In this document: positions 12,501 to 23,529 of the stretch, piece after piece
Position numbering within the stretch: position 1 is the stretch's first letter
How the letters are laid out: every line of letters begins with the position of its first letter
Assembly: GCA_023333565.1 (NCBI GenBank)
Contig: JAJKFH010002364.1
Span: 1,886,001-1,950,000, forward strand
Length of the DNA stretch: 64,000 bases
DNA from: Puffinus mauretanicus
Lineage: Eukaryota; Chordata; Aves; Procellariiformes; Procellariidae
Direction: 5' to 3'
Notes under the pieces: generated by a model
What the model was told of the DNA's origin: nothing
Databases searched by the model: none
What the model saw: the letters and a program-made list of their open reading frames with translations, nothing else
Translations under genes and position numbers: made by a program

Positions 12501-15500
12501 TTATGAAGAATGTTAACTACAGAATTACAAAGTTACTGACTGAAACTGGGTGTTGGATAGCTGACTCTGAATGTCAGATCATGAACTAGAGCTAAGACTT
12601 GTTAAGGTCTTGTTAGGTTAGCAGGTTAAACAAGAAATCAATACTAGACAGGCTTTGGTGATATTTTAAAAACGTCTTCATAATACAGGAGTCATAAGAA
12701 AGAACGGTAGATTCCTAGGTTTTTCTAATTCATTAGTAAAGTTTCCCTTCCTTTTACATGTAAGTTTACCACGGGATGATACTGACATCTTTATGTGCTT
12801 TCTTACACCTTTGTGAATAATTTGCATTTGTTGTTTTCCCAGATTTGCTTCTGAGCATCGATTTTGGGCACCCACTGAAGTAGAGGAAGAGGTGGAAAAT
12901 AAAGAAATAACTGAAATGTTAAAAACTAGATATATAACATTTGCTGGCAAGTTTGAACCAGTAAAACATAAATGTCGAGCACCAATGCCTGATGGAAGTC
13001 TGTGTGAAAGACAAGACCGGATTAAGGTGAGCACCAAGTAACATAACTTCCAGGATATGTGCTATATGGAGAAGATCTCATTAAAACATGTCCATAAAAG
13101 TTTATTTCACGTTGTAAATATAGCTCAAGGCGGTGAAAGAAAATTGTACCTGGAGAAGTTTGCTGTTGATATGTGCTTCATAAGAGAAGCATCCTTTCTG
13201 TAAGGAAGTTGTAAACATTTAAAGAACTCTCAAATATTTTTGACATTCATCATAGGTATTTATATTATATTTATTACTGTGATGTTTGAGTACCTGACAG
13301 TGAAGCAGAGACAGTTGTTTGCCAAAGAGTTTTCCTCATTTAGAGGCATATTTGATATCAACCGTTTTTAGAAATGTGGGTGTTTGAGGAGCAAAGAGAT
13401 ATTATTTACAAATTAGGTTTTATGAAAGCTAAATCCTACACAGCCTCAAATTATGAGCCCTATTGAGCAGAAATACTTTGCTTACATACTTTGTTCTAAT
13501 ATCCCTGTTCTTCCTGTATTACCTGAGATTGAAGGATCTGAATGCACTAAAATACTTTGAACAGGTTTGTTACAGGATAGGGATATAGCATAAACAACAA
13601 AATACAATGCAGCATTGGTGCACTGGTTCCAGACTTGACAGGATGTGCTACCTGGCCTCTTGAAATTGGATATTCATATCACAAAGAGCTTATTTCTTTG
13701 AGATTCTGAATATATTAAACATATGATGTTTATGGGATCCTGATGCTTTCTAAGGGGGACTGGGGATCAAGCGTAGAGTTTTGTCACTTGATTCCAGTGT
13801 CTGGCTTTAAGCTGTGTTGAATAACATTGTAAGTATTTTCTTTTAATTCAGAAGTTTTGAGATTTTTTTTCGTTTTCCTTCTGAAGTGCCCTTTCCATGG
13901 AAAGATAATTCCTCGGAATGAATCTGGGATTCCCATTAATGCAGAGGACAGAGCCAGAGAAGAAAAGATGAAGTTTGAGAAGCAAGCAGCTCAGCCAGGT
14001 TTGTGTCTGCATAGCATCTTAAAAATAAAATAAAAAAAAAAAAGTAAAAATATTAGACAGAGGTGGGAGATAAGCTTTAAATGTAAGCATAATATCTTTA
14101 TTGTATATGTGTTTGTATATGTATTGTATACAATATTTACAATATCTGCAATATATTTACAATCCATATAATAATTGTATATATTGTATCTACATTGTAT
14201 CTATATGTTGTATATATTGCATCTACAATATATTGTATCTATATATTGTATATATTGCATCTATCTGTAGATACAGTGTAGATACAAGTTGGACAACTTG
14301 TATCTCAGCGTACAGTTGGACAACAAATGAGACAGGCTATATGGAGGAAGAGAGCCAATTCTTTTGTTGCTAAAGGCACAGGTTGAGATCCACAGAACTG
14401 GATTATATTTCTGTTTTGCTCCTAACCCCATTCTCTCATTTAAATTCCTGTTGGTTTTAATTTGCAGATCATTTGCACTGATTCTTGCTTATGTGATAAA
14501 TATGGATGCATGTGTACACAGAATGAAGTTAACATGCATTTGTTCTTTATTTCCAATAGTTATCATAATGTTCCTAATACTTTTCAGACAGATGAATTAT
14601 CGCCTTTATTTTACAGAACATGTTTATTAAGGACAATTAAACCTATTTCCTGGGAAATGCTTGACTGTAACTGTTCCCGTGCTTCTGAAAAGAAGTCATC
14701 TAATCTTGCTGGTCCCTAACAGTTGTGATTTATGTAATGTAATGATAATACTATTAGGATCACTGTGTTACCACAAATATTGACAGTGGTTTTTTTGTCA
14801 CAATGCGTGAACTTGTTTTTCCTATATCTGTTCATATCTATGATAGAATATCGATCATATTCTATATTTCCTATATCTACTCATTTACTACTTGTGTTTT
14901 AGAAGAAGAATTCGTGGCCTTGTTGCGCTGTGCATCTGTGCAGCATCGCTAGAAAATACTCTGAACTAGGGAAGGCCTCACCTTGGGCTTTACTTTATTG
15001 GCGTTATAACTAGTCTGGATGTTCTAAAAGGCCTGATGTTTGTGATGGGCTTGAGGAAGGGAGCAAGCAGACCCGTGCTGTTTAATCGTTCACAGTTTAC
15101 TGTGCAATACTCTGGATTTTGTTTTTAAACAATGGCGATGGACAACAAAACTAATGGCCTTCTCCGTACATCCTGGCTGCTGCTTTCAGGCGTGGAGTGC
15201 TCTGGAGGGAAGGCTTATCCTTCCCCAAGATTCTTTGGGCATTTCTAGCCAGGATAAAGCTCTGGACTGCTAGATGAAGAATGCAGGCAATGAGAAAGAC
15301 AGCAAGCAATGAATACAGAGGCAGGAAGACTTCCAAGGGGAAGAAGAGACTTTTGCAATAGTACAACTAAGGCTCATTAGTGACAGACAGAAGGTAGATT
15401 TTCACAGAGCGCTGGGGGGGACTGCAACCAGGAAGCTGCTGGAAGTCGATGGACTGTAGAGCAAGATGGGAAAGAGGGATCTATCCAGCGAAGGCATAGT

Positions 15501-18500
15501 GTATAATTGGAGGGGACAGATTTGTTTTCAAAGATTTTATTTCATCTGCCTTCCTCCAGCAGGTCTTAGTTTTCTCTGTTTTAAGCCATTTATTCTAGAT
15601 GAGTAGTCTGCATTCTAATTAAACTTACCCATAGGCTTTATCATTCTGATATCTTGTAGTATACTTCCTTTAAGGAGTTAGTTCTCTCTTAAGCTCTGAC
15701 TCAGTATTTCACCAGTTTCACAGTCATATGTTATTAATGAGGCTACTGAACCTTCCACGAAACCCCTTCAGAGCATGAAGAACGGTTGTTGATCTGTTAT
15801 CCAAAAAGGTCTATGTCGAATGAATGTGCATTTAAACATACAACTGACCCACCCAGTTTCCTTTAATACATATTTAGCCATCTTTGAATGACTGTGCTTG
15901 GCAATTGCCAGCACCAGGCAAATGCAGCAGTTACTGAACCCCTGGTGTCTACATGTGTTGGGAAGTGCTACGTTTGCAGGCAGTTTCCATCCCTCTCCAG
16001 GTGGAGCAAAGTGCTCTAAACTGACATCCAGCCAACAGCATGGGCACAGCGAAACCAGGCCAGGGGTGTGGATGTTGTGCTAAAAAGAAAAGTTCCCAAC
16101 TTAGTTATGACAAACTAAAACTAGCAAATTTAAACTAGTAGGTGTTCTTGAGAGACTAGTGTCAAACTAGAAACTAATATTGTGGTATAAAAATCACTTG
16201 CACTGAAAAATATTGATTTTTTTTTTTTTTCTGTGAAATTGCCATTACTTGAGGCTAGACATAATATTTATTTTTATTACAGTGTCAGCTCAGTGTTGTT
16301 AGAGGCTTCTCACCTCTGGCCCACAAGGATGTGTATGTTAGTCCCAAACCAGTGTTGATATTGCTGCATGGCATTATTGAGTGCCGTTGTTAAGCTGAGA
16401 TGTCATACAAAGGTCCATCCCATCTGTCTGGGAAGATACTGAACAAGCTATGGCACTTAATTTATTGGACAAAACCTTACAGATTTCAAAAGCCATATGT
16501 ATACCAGATGTCACTAAATACTTTTAGCCGCTGCTTTTTGTTTCTTTCTCTTTTTCTGTGCCTCAGTATTTTTGTATTTGTTTTATAATATTTCCATTAA
16601 CCTTTTAAAGGGTCTTTTGTTTGAATGTTTTGGGTTTGTGGTTTGCCGGGCATGTTGTTTCGTTGTTTTGCATTGAAATTGGTTATTTGCAAAGGACTTG
16701 AAGCAAGTCTGAGCAGTGCTGCTGTGGAAAACGTACAAGTAGAGACCCACTCTGTACAGTAAGTGCTTTGATCTTACGATTGACAACATCATTTGCTAAT
16801 GACAACAGTTTGAAAAATGCCAAACATTAAAACCTGGGGATCAGTTGTGTGGTTAAATTGCACCAAAATTCTTCCTACATCTTTTTCCTATTGGATGGTA
16901 GGTTTATTTTCATCCTTGTGTGGTTGAAGGGGAAAACCATTATGTAAAAGTAATACAGTTTGTGTGATAATGACTATGTTTTTACAACACTGTCATTGTT
17001 ATTATGGAGCGTTTTTTAACTTAGTATAAAATTTTAAACTCTAGCTAATGTCCACAAAACGGTGCTTTGGGCTCTTTGGTCCTGAAACAATGAATCAGGT
17101 GGGATTACGCTGACCTGCTAATCTGCAGTGTTCATCCTTTTCCAATAGTTCGCACACAGGAGCAAATTAAGTGCCCATTTTTTGTGTCAACCCTGAAGAG
17201 TATCTGGTTTTTCAGCCCTTAGTGACTTGTTAACAAACAGGTATCAGGACAGGCTGGTGAAGGCAGGCCGCTGGCCAGTCAGATGTGAAATAGCATCTCT
17301 TTACTAACTACAGTATTGATTCCCGCCTACCCTTGCAAACTGTGTAATTTTCTTTTCCCTGCTGCTAAACTCAGTAACAATGTATGAAGAGCTTTAGGGG
17401 CCCATCAATGCTCAAAAAGGCTGCTCTTCCCTGGCATTCTATTGATTTTTCTCAAAGGCTTTTAAATTGCTCCTTCATTTTACTCAAATGCTCATTTCAT
17501 CTCTACTGGATGCCGGCATTTTTTCGTTGTGTTTAAACAATTGCTCCATTCACTGGGTTCCTAAACTGTGACGCCTTCTTATTACTGGGAGATAAACTGT
17601 TTAGACAGTTTTCCTTAATCTTGGATTAGTCGTTCCTGTATCTGAATCGTGCTGTTCTGTATTCCTTCACTTCAAAAAAAAAAAAAAGTCTGTGAGGTCT
17701 TATGATCTATCAAGTATATGTGTTCTATTTTCTCCCTCTATACTTCTCTTGCTCAGTTCTTGCACAGCTTCATTTTCCCCATGCTTTTTGCTGTGTTGGA
17801 TTTTAATCAGTCCTTGCTTTCATGTATCATAGAAGGTTAGATCTAACATTTCCTTGTAAAATTGCTTTGGTATTCCTAAACGCTGTGTTCTTAAGTGAGG
17901 ACATTGCCTCTGACCTTCCTGAAATGTTGTTACTAGTATTTGCCACGCTCAGTGACCATCTTGGTATATAAGTGAAATTTATAGATGTTTAGAACTGTTT
18001 ATTTTTCTATATCTACATAGACGTTAAATAAGAGTAGTAGACATTTGGTGTTACAATTTCTGCAGGCAAGAAAGGCTGACTGATATACAGGAAACTATAT
18101 GACAAATGACTGGCAATTTGTGGTTGTTGAAATACAGAATTCTGACATTTATGCCGAGTCTGGACCGTGTTACTCTTTGAAGTGGTACTTGCTACATTTT
18201 TTTTCCAGCCCATATGCTTAAAATCTTTATAATGCAATGCTATTTTTCTAAATTTCCACTTGAAGATATCCATCCTCTAGTTACATTTTTACTTTCTACT
18301 TTGTCCTATGTTACCTTGTTCTGATAGGCAAGACTCTATACTAAAGGTGAAAGACCACTGCTTCCTCAAAGAGTCTACAGTCAAAATTGTTCATGATTTT
18401 TCCCGTGGTGGCATCTATGATCAGAATCCATTTACAGTGTATGGTTGGATTCTGAAGCATTAAGGTTCTGGTAAAATTGTAAAACAAGTTTTTGATGAGA

Positions 18501-21500
18501 TAAATTAACTCTTGTGCTACTGTCAAGAGAAGAAACTCGATTTAGATAATTAATCTGAGGAATTGTGGGATACTAAAAAAGTAGTATCTTTTTCAGATGC
18601 AAAATGGGGCTCCTGGCAACAGGTTACGTTGTCTTATTCAAGAATGCTATTTAGGTGTCAGATACCAGTTCATGTTTTGAAGCAAGTATGATTCTTTGAT
18701 GCAGAAAAATTACAATGCTGTCACTCCCACTCTGCTCAAAAGTTGACATATTCCCTTTTTTTTAGGTTTATTTTTTAGTTTATTCAGAATTTATTTCTGG
18801 AGATAAGTTCCTCGGCTACATTGTTGGCATTTTGTTCAATTTCTAAATGATAATCACTGTGTTTATGTCACCTCTTCTACATGGAATAGTTTCCTTGGGA
18901 TTTTGCTATTGTGCTACTGTGAAAACTTGACTTAAGTCTTCCTACAGAACAGTTTTATCTACAGCAGCTAATAATAGATACTAATCCCAGACTGGCAGGG
19001 CTTTTTCATCAAGATCTGTCGTTTTGGCTAACTGCTTTATCCTCCCCTTCCTTTGTGTATGCAACTTACAGCACAGTGATGCTGCCCTCGCCTAGCGATG
19101 ACAAGAACCTGTACCTTAGGAGACTGCAAATTCTACCTGGGTTTGGAGTTTCAAAGTGCATGCTTTTTCTTTTAAACAGAGTGGCGAGATCCAGAATTCA
19201 TGAGAGAAGTTGAAGCAGCTACAGGACTGGATCTTGGTTCCTCTAAAAATAATGGAAAAGGAGGCAAAAAGAAAGGGAAGAAGAAAAAATATCCAAATCT
19301 GACAGACCTGAAGCAGCAGGCTAATACTTCTCGTTCCCGGCTTGAGAAGAAAGTCTTCAATAAGTAAGATGCTTATGTTCTCTGAAGCCTGTTAAATTGC
19401 TGTTTCCCTTTGTTTCAACGGCACTTTCTGTTTCTACATTAACGTGCACTTACTAAACAACTTTCTTCGCTAACTGCAGAGCAGGAATGCCTTCCATATT
19501 TCTGGAGGGTAAAGAGTAGCAGATACTGATGACCGAGGCTATTTCTTTGAGAATGATTTTCAGCTAATTTACAAAATTTCCCTGTGAAAGATTTTTTTTT
19601 TTTTTTCATCCTTCTCAATTTTTTTTTATTCCTTTAATTGGTGTAGTGGCTTCTCTGGGTGATCATTTATTAATCAGATGGATGCGACTTTATGTGTGGA
19701 AATAGTACTGGATCTGGAAAGAAGATGATGTGTTCAGAGTGACACAACTTAACAGCATCAGACACACTGTAGTAGTGTAGATGGAGTGAAAATGAAGTTT
19801 TTCCTTTTGAAAGCCTAAGATGGGCTGCCCTGCGCAGAACTTCAATTAATAAAAGGATCTGTCAAAAACCCTTGGCTTTTGGCATGTAGCAGTGTCTTGG
19901 TGGTTGCCCTCAAGCCTCTGATGTATGCTCAGAGACCTTCCCAAACTTTTGACTGCTGCCTGCGCTTCCTGTGTATTTTCTGTCACTCCCGGGTATACTA
20001 CATTGCTAGCTGGGCCTGATGCGGTGCCTTCCCATCCAGTTTGTACACGGTGATCCCTCCCTGTGTATTATTTAGTGACACACTGCCATTGCATTTTTCT
20101 CCCCCTTTACTGAGAATACATTCATTGGTTAAGAAAAATATTTGCATCCTTGTGTTATGGTCCTTGTTCACTTAACCCCTGCTGTCTTTTGTAAATATCA
20201 AGGACTGGAACCTGTGGCAGTTCTCTTTTTCACTGTAAGAGTCTGGAGATGATTATTCGCTGTACCAGAGACATGTGGACACAGTATTCTTCCCGTGATG
20301 GTGCTGTTTCCATATGTTTCCCTTTCCTCCCAGCACATGTGCAAACAGTAGCTCTTGGCCTACATTTCGCTGGAGAGGAAACTGTTTGGATGGCATTGGC
20401 ACTTAGACGTTTCAAACAAAGGTGTGTCCGTGACTTACGTAGACATATGTGAGTTAACTTCAAAGCAGGCACACTAGCTCAGATGGAAGTGGGAGCCTAC
20501 CAACCCACCAAGCTGAATAGGTTTTAGAAGGTATAGTAGCTTCATATGTCCACTCTGTTATGCCGTTTCTGATATCTAGTCTTGGTTAGATGTGGCTGCA
20601 ACATAAATTTGCCTAAGCATGCTCTGGTCTTTATCAAATGGGAAGCAGCTGCAGCTATTTAAAGAGTTTCACATGTCAAAAATGAAGTAGTCAAAGGAAA
20701 GTGAAAAGTATAAAGTTGTCAAATCAAAAAAGCAAAATTATTATTATAAAATCATCAATGCTGGGTTATTCCCTAAACATACTGGATGAGTTGAACAGCA
20801 TCCAAGGCACAATATTTGTTTAAAATCTATTTTCCCTTTTCTGATATAATGATTATACTAACAAAGCCAAATCCACATTGCTTTTAGTTACAGAAAGAGC
20901 ACGTTTTCTGTGAAATTCTCATGTTACCTGATCTTAGTACATACAGTTCTAATGATCAGAATTTCATATCAGCTTTAACAAAATAAATTTGAAAAGCTGG
21001 TTTTGGTTTACTATGGTTTGTGCTAATGATTTTGAGTGTGTTAGTGCCAGGCATAGGGAATCAAACCTGTCATGTTTTAATAGGTTTCATGCTTTGCAGC
21101 ACTAAACAAGACGATAACCTTGGCTCCTTATAACAACCCCAAATTACTTGAAATGTATAGGTGATAAACCCAGGCTCTAGTCTGCCAATAAAGTTAAGTG
21201 AAATTGCACACAGATCATCAAAGTGGGATCTCATTTCATTTACAGTATCGCACAATCCAGTGGTGCTAATGTAAAACCTACATGACATGAGAGTGTCAAG
21301 GCCACTCTGTGCTGCTAAAGGCTCACTTTTCTCCTACCAATTAGGCAATATTTGAAGTGCAAAACCATGACCACATTTTCCTTACTCTGGTGACTTTATT
21401 GGCAGAATTTTGTTAAAAGTATACCTCTTCCAAGGTGTTTATTCAGAATGTTGGTTTTCATTACAGTTGCTGCTGAGAAAATCTTTACTCCCCCCATTTA

Positions 21501-23518
21501 GAAGCATTATTAAGAAGTATCCTCTGTTTTCAGATGTTTCAAAATGACTTTTGAAATGAAGCCATTACAGAGAGGAGTTAGTTATAACAGAAGTCAGCTT
21601 GCCTCTCAGAGATAACCACAGGAGCAGAGCTGGAATAGTGTGTAGGGCCTGATCCTGAAAAAGGCTGGTGCACACTACCAGGTGGATGCCTTGTCTTCAT
21701 TTTACTGCACAGCCTGCAGCATCCTCAGAAGTGATAGAGGCAGACTGTGACAACGTAGAGTCTAGCAGCACTAAACTTGAAACGATCCATTTTGTGTGAT
21801 GGAACTTGCCAACTGCATTTCTGATGTAGAAGTCAAAGGAGACATCAATCAGTGCCATGTTCTTAAATGGGACATAGTCCCTCAAACCAAGCCCTGAGCT
21901 GGTATACCTCCTACGTTGGCAGAGCATCCAGGTCTTTACAGAGATGTGTTAGGAGATAAGTTCCCTCTTCATAAACAGAGGCAGGGTGACATCTGAACAC
22001 ACCTGCAAATATCAGCCTCAGATTTCTGAGCTTCTGTGCTAGAGGCACCCAAAGTAACCAATAAAAATGGGAACTCTAGAATCCAGTGAAGAACCAAATT
22101 CCCTAGGCAAGATGCACTCAGCTGTGCACAACAGCTACCTTAAGTTTCGGGGGGGAGGGGGGGGGCCAGATGTATGCAACAGAGCATCCTCTTGACTTCT
22201 GCTACTGCCTTTCTTCTGCTTTCTTACCCCTCTGGAATCGTGAACCCATTCCTCTGCCTTACCAGTTAAAGGATATATAGGCCTGCTCTCTCTATGCCTT
22301 TTATGAGAATCTCCTGCTCCTATTCATGCTGTCTAGGCATCATTTTCCTCACCCTCAAATTCTCAGATGCGTGATCTACACTCAAAAGTTTGTGGAGGGA
22401 AGAAAAGTGCAGGTGGCTTCACTCACCCAGTTCAAAAGCATAGCAGTGACTCCCAAAAGAGGAGAATTCTCTGGGCACCATCTTTGCTGGGAGGTAACAG
22501 TGGCAGCAAATAAAGAGCAGCAACATGGGGGCAAACCCTCATCAGATTTAGGAGCGCCAGAAAGCTTAAGAGCTCCAAAGTTCATTCCTTTATTTCCTTT
22601 TTGAATCTGAAGAATACTCCAGAGCCTTCTTCAAGCACAGCAGGCACTGCAGAGGGCACGAATGCTTGCCCATCATGAGGTTACAGAGATCCCATTCCAC
22701 TTCATATAAGAATAAGATATTGGACATGCTGTCCCGACTATGCTAAACTCCAAGCACTTAGCTGTTCTGCAGCAATAATTTATCCCTCTGCGTAGAGATA
22801 TGTGACAATCTCTGGTGTCTTCGTAAACTAGTGTTGTGCTTGTGGATTAAATAATTGCTGCTCAGGAACGGGGATGCTGCTGATGTGAGTAAAAGAGAGT
22901 TTTGCTCTGCCCACAGCTGACAAAATGGGTTTTTGGGAACCCGTGAAAGGAAAGTTGCTAAATGAGTTGTAGTTACATGAATTGAACAGCGAGCCCTACT
23001 CTTACAAAAACATTCTAGATTCTGCAGGTTGGATTTTGTAAGGGTTTCTCAGTGTGAGTTTTTTAGATCCTGTCAGATGCTTTTAGTTATTTTTCCCCAA
23101 GAGCCGTTAGGTGCTTTTGAAAATCAAACTTGGTATGTGTGACTATCGGAAATAATGCTAGGAGGGTGGAATGCACAGCCATTAAACTGAAAGACTTTAA
23201 TTTGTTTACTCCTGTTAATAAAATCATTGCTGAATTAAACTATTTGTATTGCTGTAGCTAATTTAGTTAACAAGACAAATTTGTTCAGCCTCATCAGTGC
23301 AGTGTTCAAAAGCCTGGTAGTGATTAATCGTAGTTCATTCCCCCCCCCCCCAACATTCATAAATATTCTCTGAGATTGTGTAGAATTAACATAACTCTAT
23401 TTATTTTTTTTGTTCCTCTTTCAGAGGTGCTATGAAACGGATGGCGAAAGCAATGAACCGAGTGGACCAAAGAAAGCACGAGAAGTTTGCCAACCAGTTT
23501 AACTACGCACTGAAATAA
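6357..23518 (+). CDS. UVSSA: UV-stimulated scaffold protein A, C-terminal 299 codons (six spliced exons, 5' part outside window)
   Basis: UVSSA acts in the nucleus in transcription-coupled nucleotide excision repair: it joins stalled RNA polymerase II with the CSA/CSB proteins, helps bring in TFIIH and recruits USP7 to stabilise CSB (known for the family). The exons join as 6357-6534, 7794-7943, 12843-13026, 13887-13998, 19180-19363 and 23425-23518; the total of 902 nt keeps one frame to a TAA stop. The protein shows the conserved UVSSA C-terminal region (DUF2043): blocks such as [42 protein letters not shown] and the final [14 protein letters not shown] Cys-rich zinc-binding segment (KHKC, SLC, KCPFH) crosses the exon 12843/13887 junction. 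The N-terminal VHS-like domain and the acidic TFIIH-binding segment are not in the window. Identity is secure by recalled similarity to the human protein; exon ends are read from splice consensus. Confidence 0.95.
6535..7793 (+). other. UVSSA intron
   Basis: Intron bounded by GTTATC and TCTCCAG. I see no element, RNA gene or further exon in it. Confidence 0.85.
7794..7943 (+). CDS. UVSSA: UVSSA internal exon
   Basis: The acceptor is CTATTTTCTCCAG at 7781-7793. The first base T completes the split Ser codon. The exon encodes an acidic and basic linker ([17 protein letters not shown]), then [21 protein letters not shown], a hallmark UVSSA block (human VPYGVDLHYWGQELPTAGKIV). The donor is GTAATG after CTCAA, so a Lys codon is split AA/A. 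KRRK is a possible nuclear localisation signal. Confidence 0.93.
7944..12842 (+). other. UVSSA intron
   Basis: Intron bounded by GTAATG and TTCCCAG. It holds an ancient repeat relic at about 8206-8470; otherwise AT-rich DNA without recognisable features. Confidence 0.85.
8206..8470. repeat. Ancient amniote interspersed repeat relic (L3/CR1- or MIR-like)
   Basis: The stretch reads like a decayed copy of a widespread amniote repeat. It has the order 'gacGGTCCCTctgct ... CTTTACAGTCTAAATA', then 'GTAACTGAGGAAATTGA', 'CAGTCACACAAG', 'GTGGCAGTTACAGGATTTGAA'. The same order of phrases (loss of balance between stem words, then AACTGAGG, GTCACACAG, GTGGCAGAGCCAGGATTTGAA) is known from L3/MIR-type elements. 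The family call is from memory and needs repeat masking. Confidence 0.5.
12843..13026 (+). CDS. UVSSA: UVSSA internal exon, start of zinc-binding region
   Basis: The acceptor is a TTGTTTTCCCAG tract ending at 12842. The exon encodes [30 protein letters not shown] and the first two conserved cysteines (KHKCRAP and SLCERQDR), closely matching human UVSSA. It ends in AAG before GTGAGC, on a codon boundary. The segment is one of the most conserved of the protein and contributes to the C-terminal zinc-binding DUF2043 region. Confidence 0.95.
13027..13886 (+). other. UVSSA intron
   Basis: Short intron bounded by GTGAGC and CTGAAG. Nothing else is recognised in it. Confidence 0.85.
13887..13998 (+). 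CDS. UVSSA: UVSSA internal exon, CPFHGK zinc-binding block
   Basis: The acceptor follows a T-rich tract and uses AAG (CTTCTGAAG, ending at 13886). The exon opens with [14 protein letters not shown], supplying further Cys/His ligand candidates, followed by an [14 protein letters not shown] charged helix. It ends in CCAG before GTTTGT, leaving one base of the next Glu codon. Human UVSSA has CPFHGKIVPRDDEG at the same place. Confidence 0.95.
14101..14280. repeat. AT-rich degenerate tandem repeat (TATATTGTATC type)
   Basis: The array is built from TTGTATATATTG, TTGTATCTATAT and similar words. One 30-base unit beginning TTGTATCTATAT and ending TTGCATCTA occurs at 14195 and again at 14233, a 38-base period. 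Other copies are degenerate. It begins about 100 bases after the donor of the 13887-13998 exon. Confidence 0.85.
14280..14305. repeat. Near-perfect palindrome at edge of AT-rich array
   Basis: Arms AGATACAAGTTG (14280-14291) and CAACTTGTATCT (14294-14305) are exact reverse complements separated by only two bases. It closes the adjacent AT-rich tandem array. It could extrude a cruciform in DNA; no function is implied. Confidence 0.9.
19180..19363 (+). CDS. UVSSA: UVSSA internal exon with Lys-rich segment
   Basis: The acceptor is CTTTTTCTTTTAAACAG, ending at 19179. The exon encodes [20 protein letters not shown] (human EWQDPELMRDVEAATGQDLG), then a strongly basic [17 protein letters not shown] run that looks like a nuclear localisation signal, and a predicted helix ending LEKKVFN. 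The donor is GTAAGA with a Lys codon split AA/A. Confidence 0.95.
19364..23424 (+). other. Last UVSSA intron
   Basis: Intron bounded by GTAAGA and CTTTCAG. It includes a G-rich run at 22149-22165 and a C run at about 23340-23351. No other feature is recognised. Confidence 0.85.
22149..22165 (+). repeat. G-run, potential G-quadruplex in UVSSA intron
   Basis: Seven G, one A and nine G in a row on the transcribed-RNA sense strand. This is enough guanine for a four-stack quadruplex with very short loops. Formation is inference. Confidence 0.6.
23425..23518 (+). CDS. UVSSA: UVSSA terminal coding exon
   Basis: The acceptor is TTCCTCTTTCAG, ending at 23424. Thirty codons encode [15 protein letters not shown] and the conserved C-terminus [14 protein letters not shown], then TAA at 23516-23518. 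Human UVSSA ends KHEKFSNQFNYALN, so the end is complete. The stop codon lies inside an AATAAA hexamer (see the separate entry). Confidence 0.95.
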
Positions 23519-23529
23519 ATTATAATAAA
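23514..23529 (+). terminator. UVSSA: UVSSA candidate poly(A) signals overlapping and just after the stop codon
   Basis: AATAAA occurs at 23514-23519, overlapping the TAA stop, and again at 23524-23529. If either is used, the 3' UTR would be only tens of bases. No other canonical AATAAA was noticed in the next several hundred bases by eye. Use of either site is inference; a longer UTR ending at a variant hexamer is possible. Confidence 0.5.

Larger units (their letters stand above)
13999..19179 (+). other. UVSSA intron with AT-rich minisatellite
   Basis: Intron bounded by GTTTGT and TAAACAG. It carries the TATA-rich tandem array and palindrome at 14101-14305 and an A-rich run at about 14018-14049. 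The rest shows no recognised feature. Confidence 0.85.

Noticed and set aside
12678..13037. 119-codon minus-strand frame
   Set aside because: It is antisense to the conserved UVSSA exon at 12843-13026.
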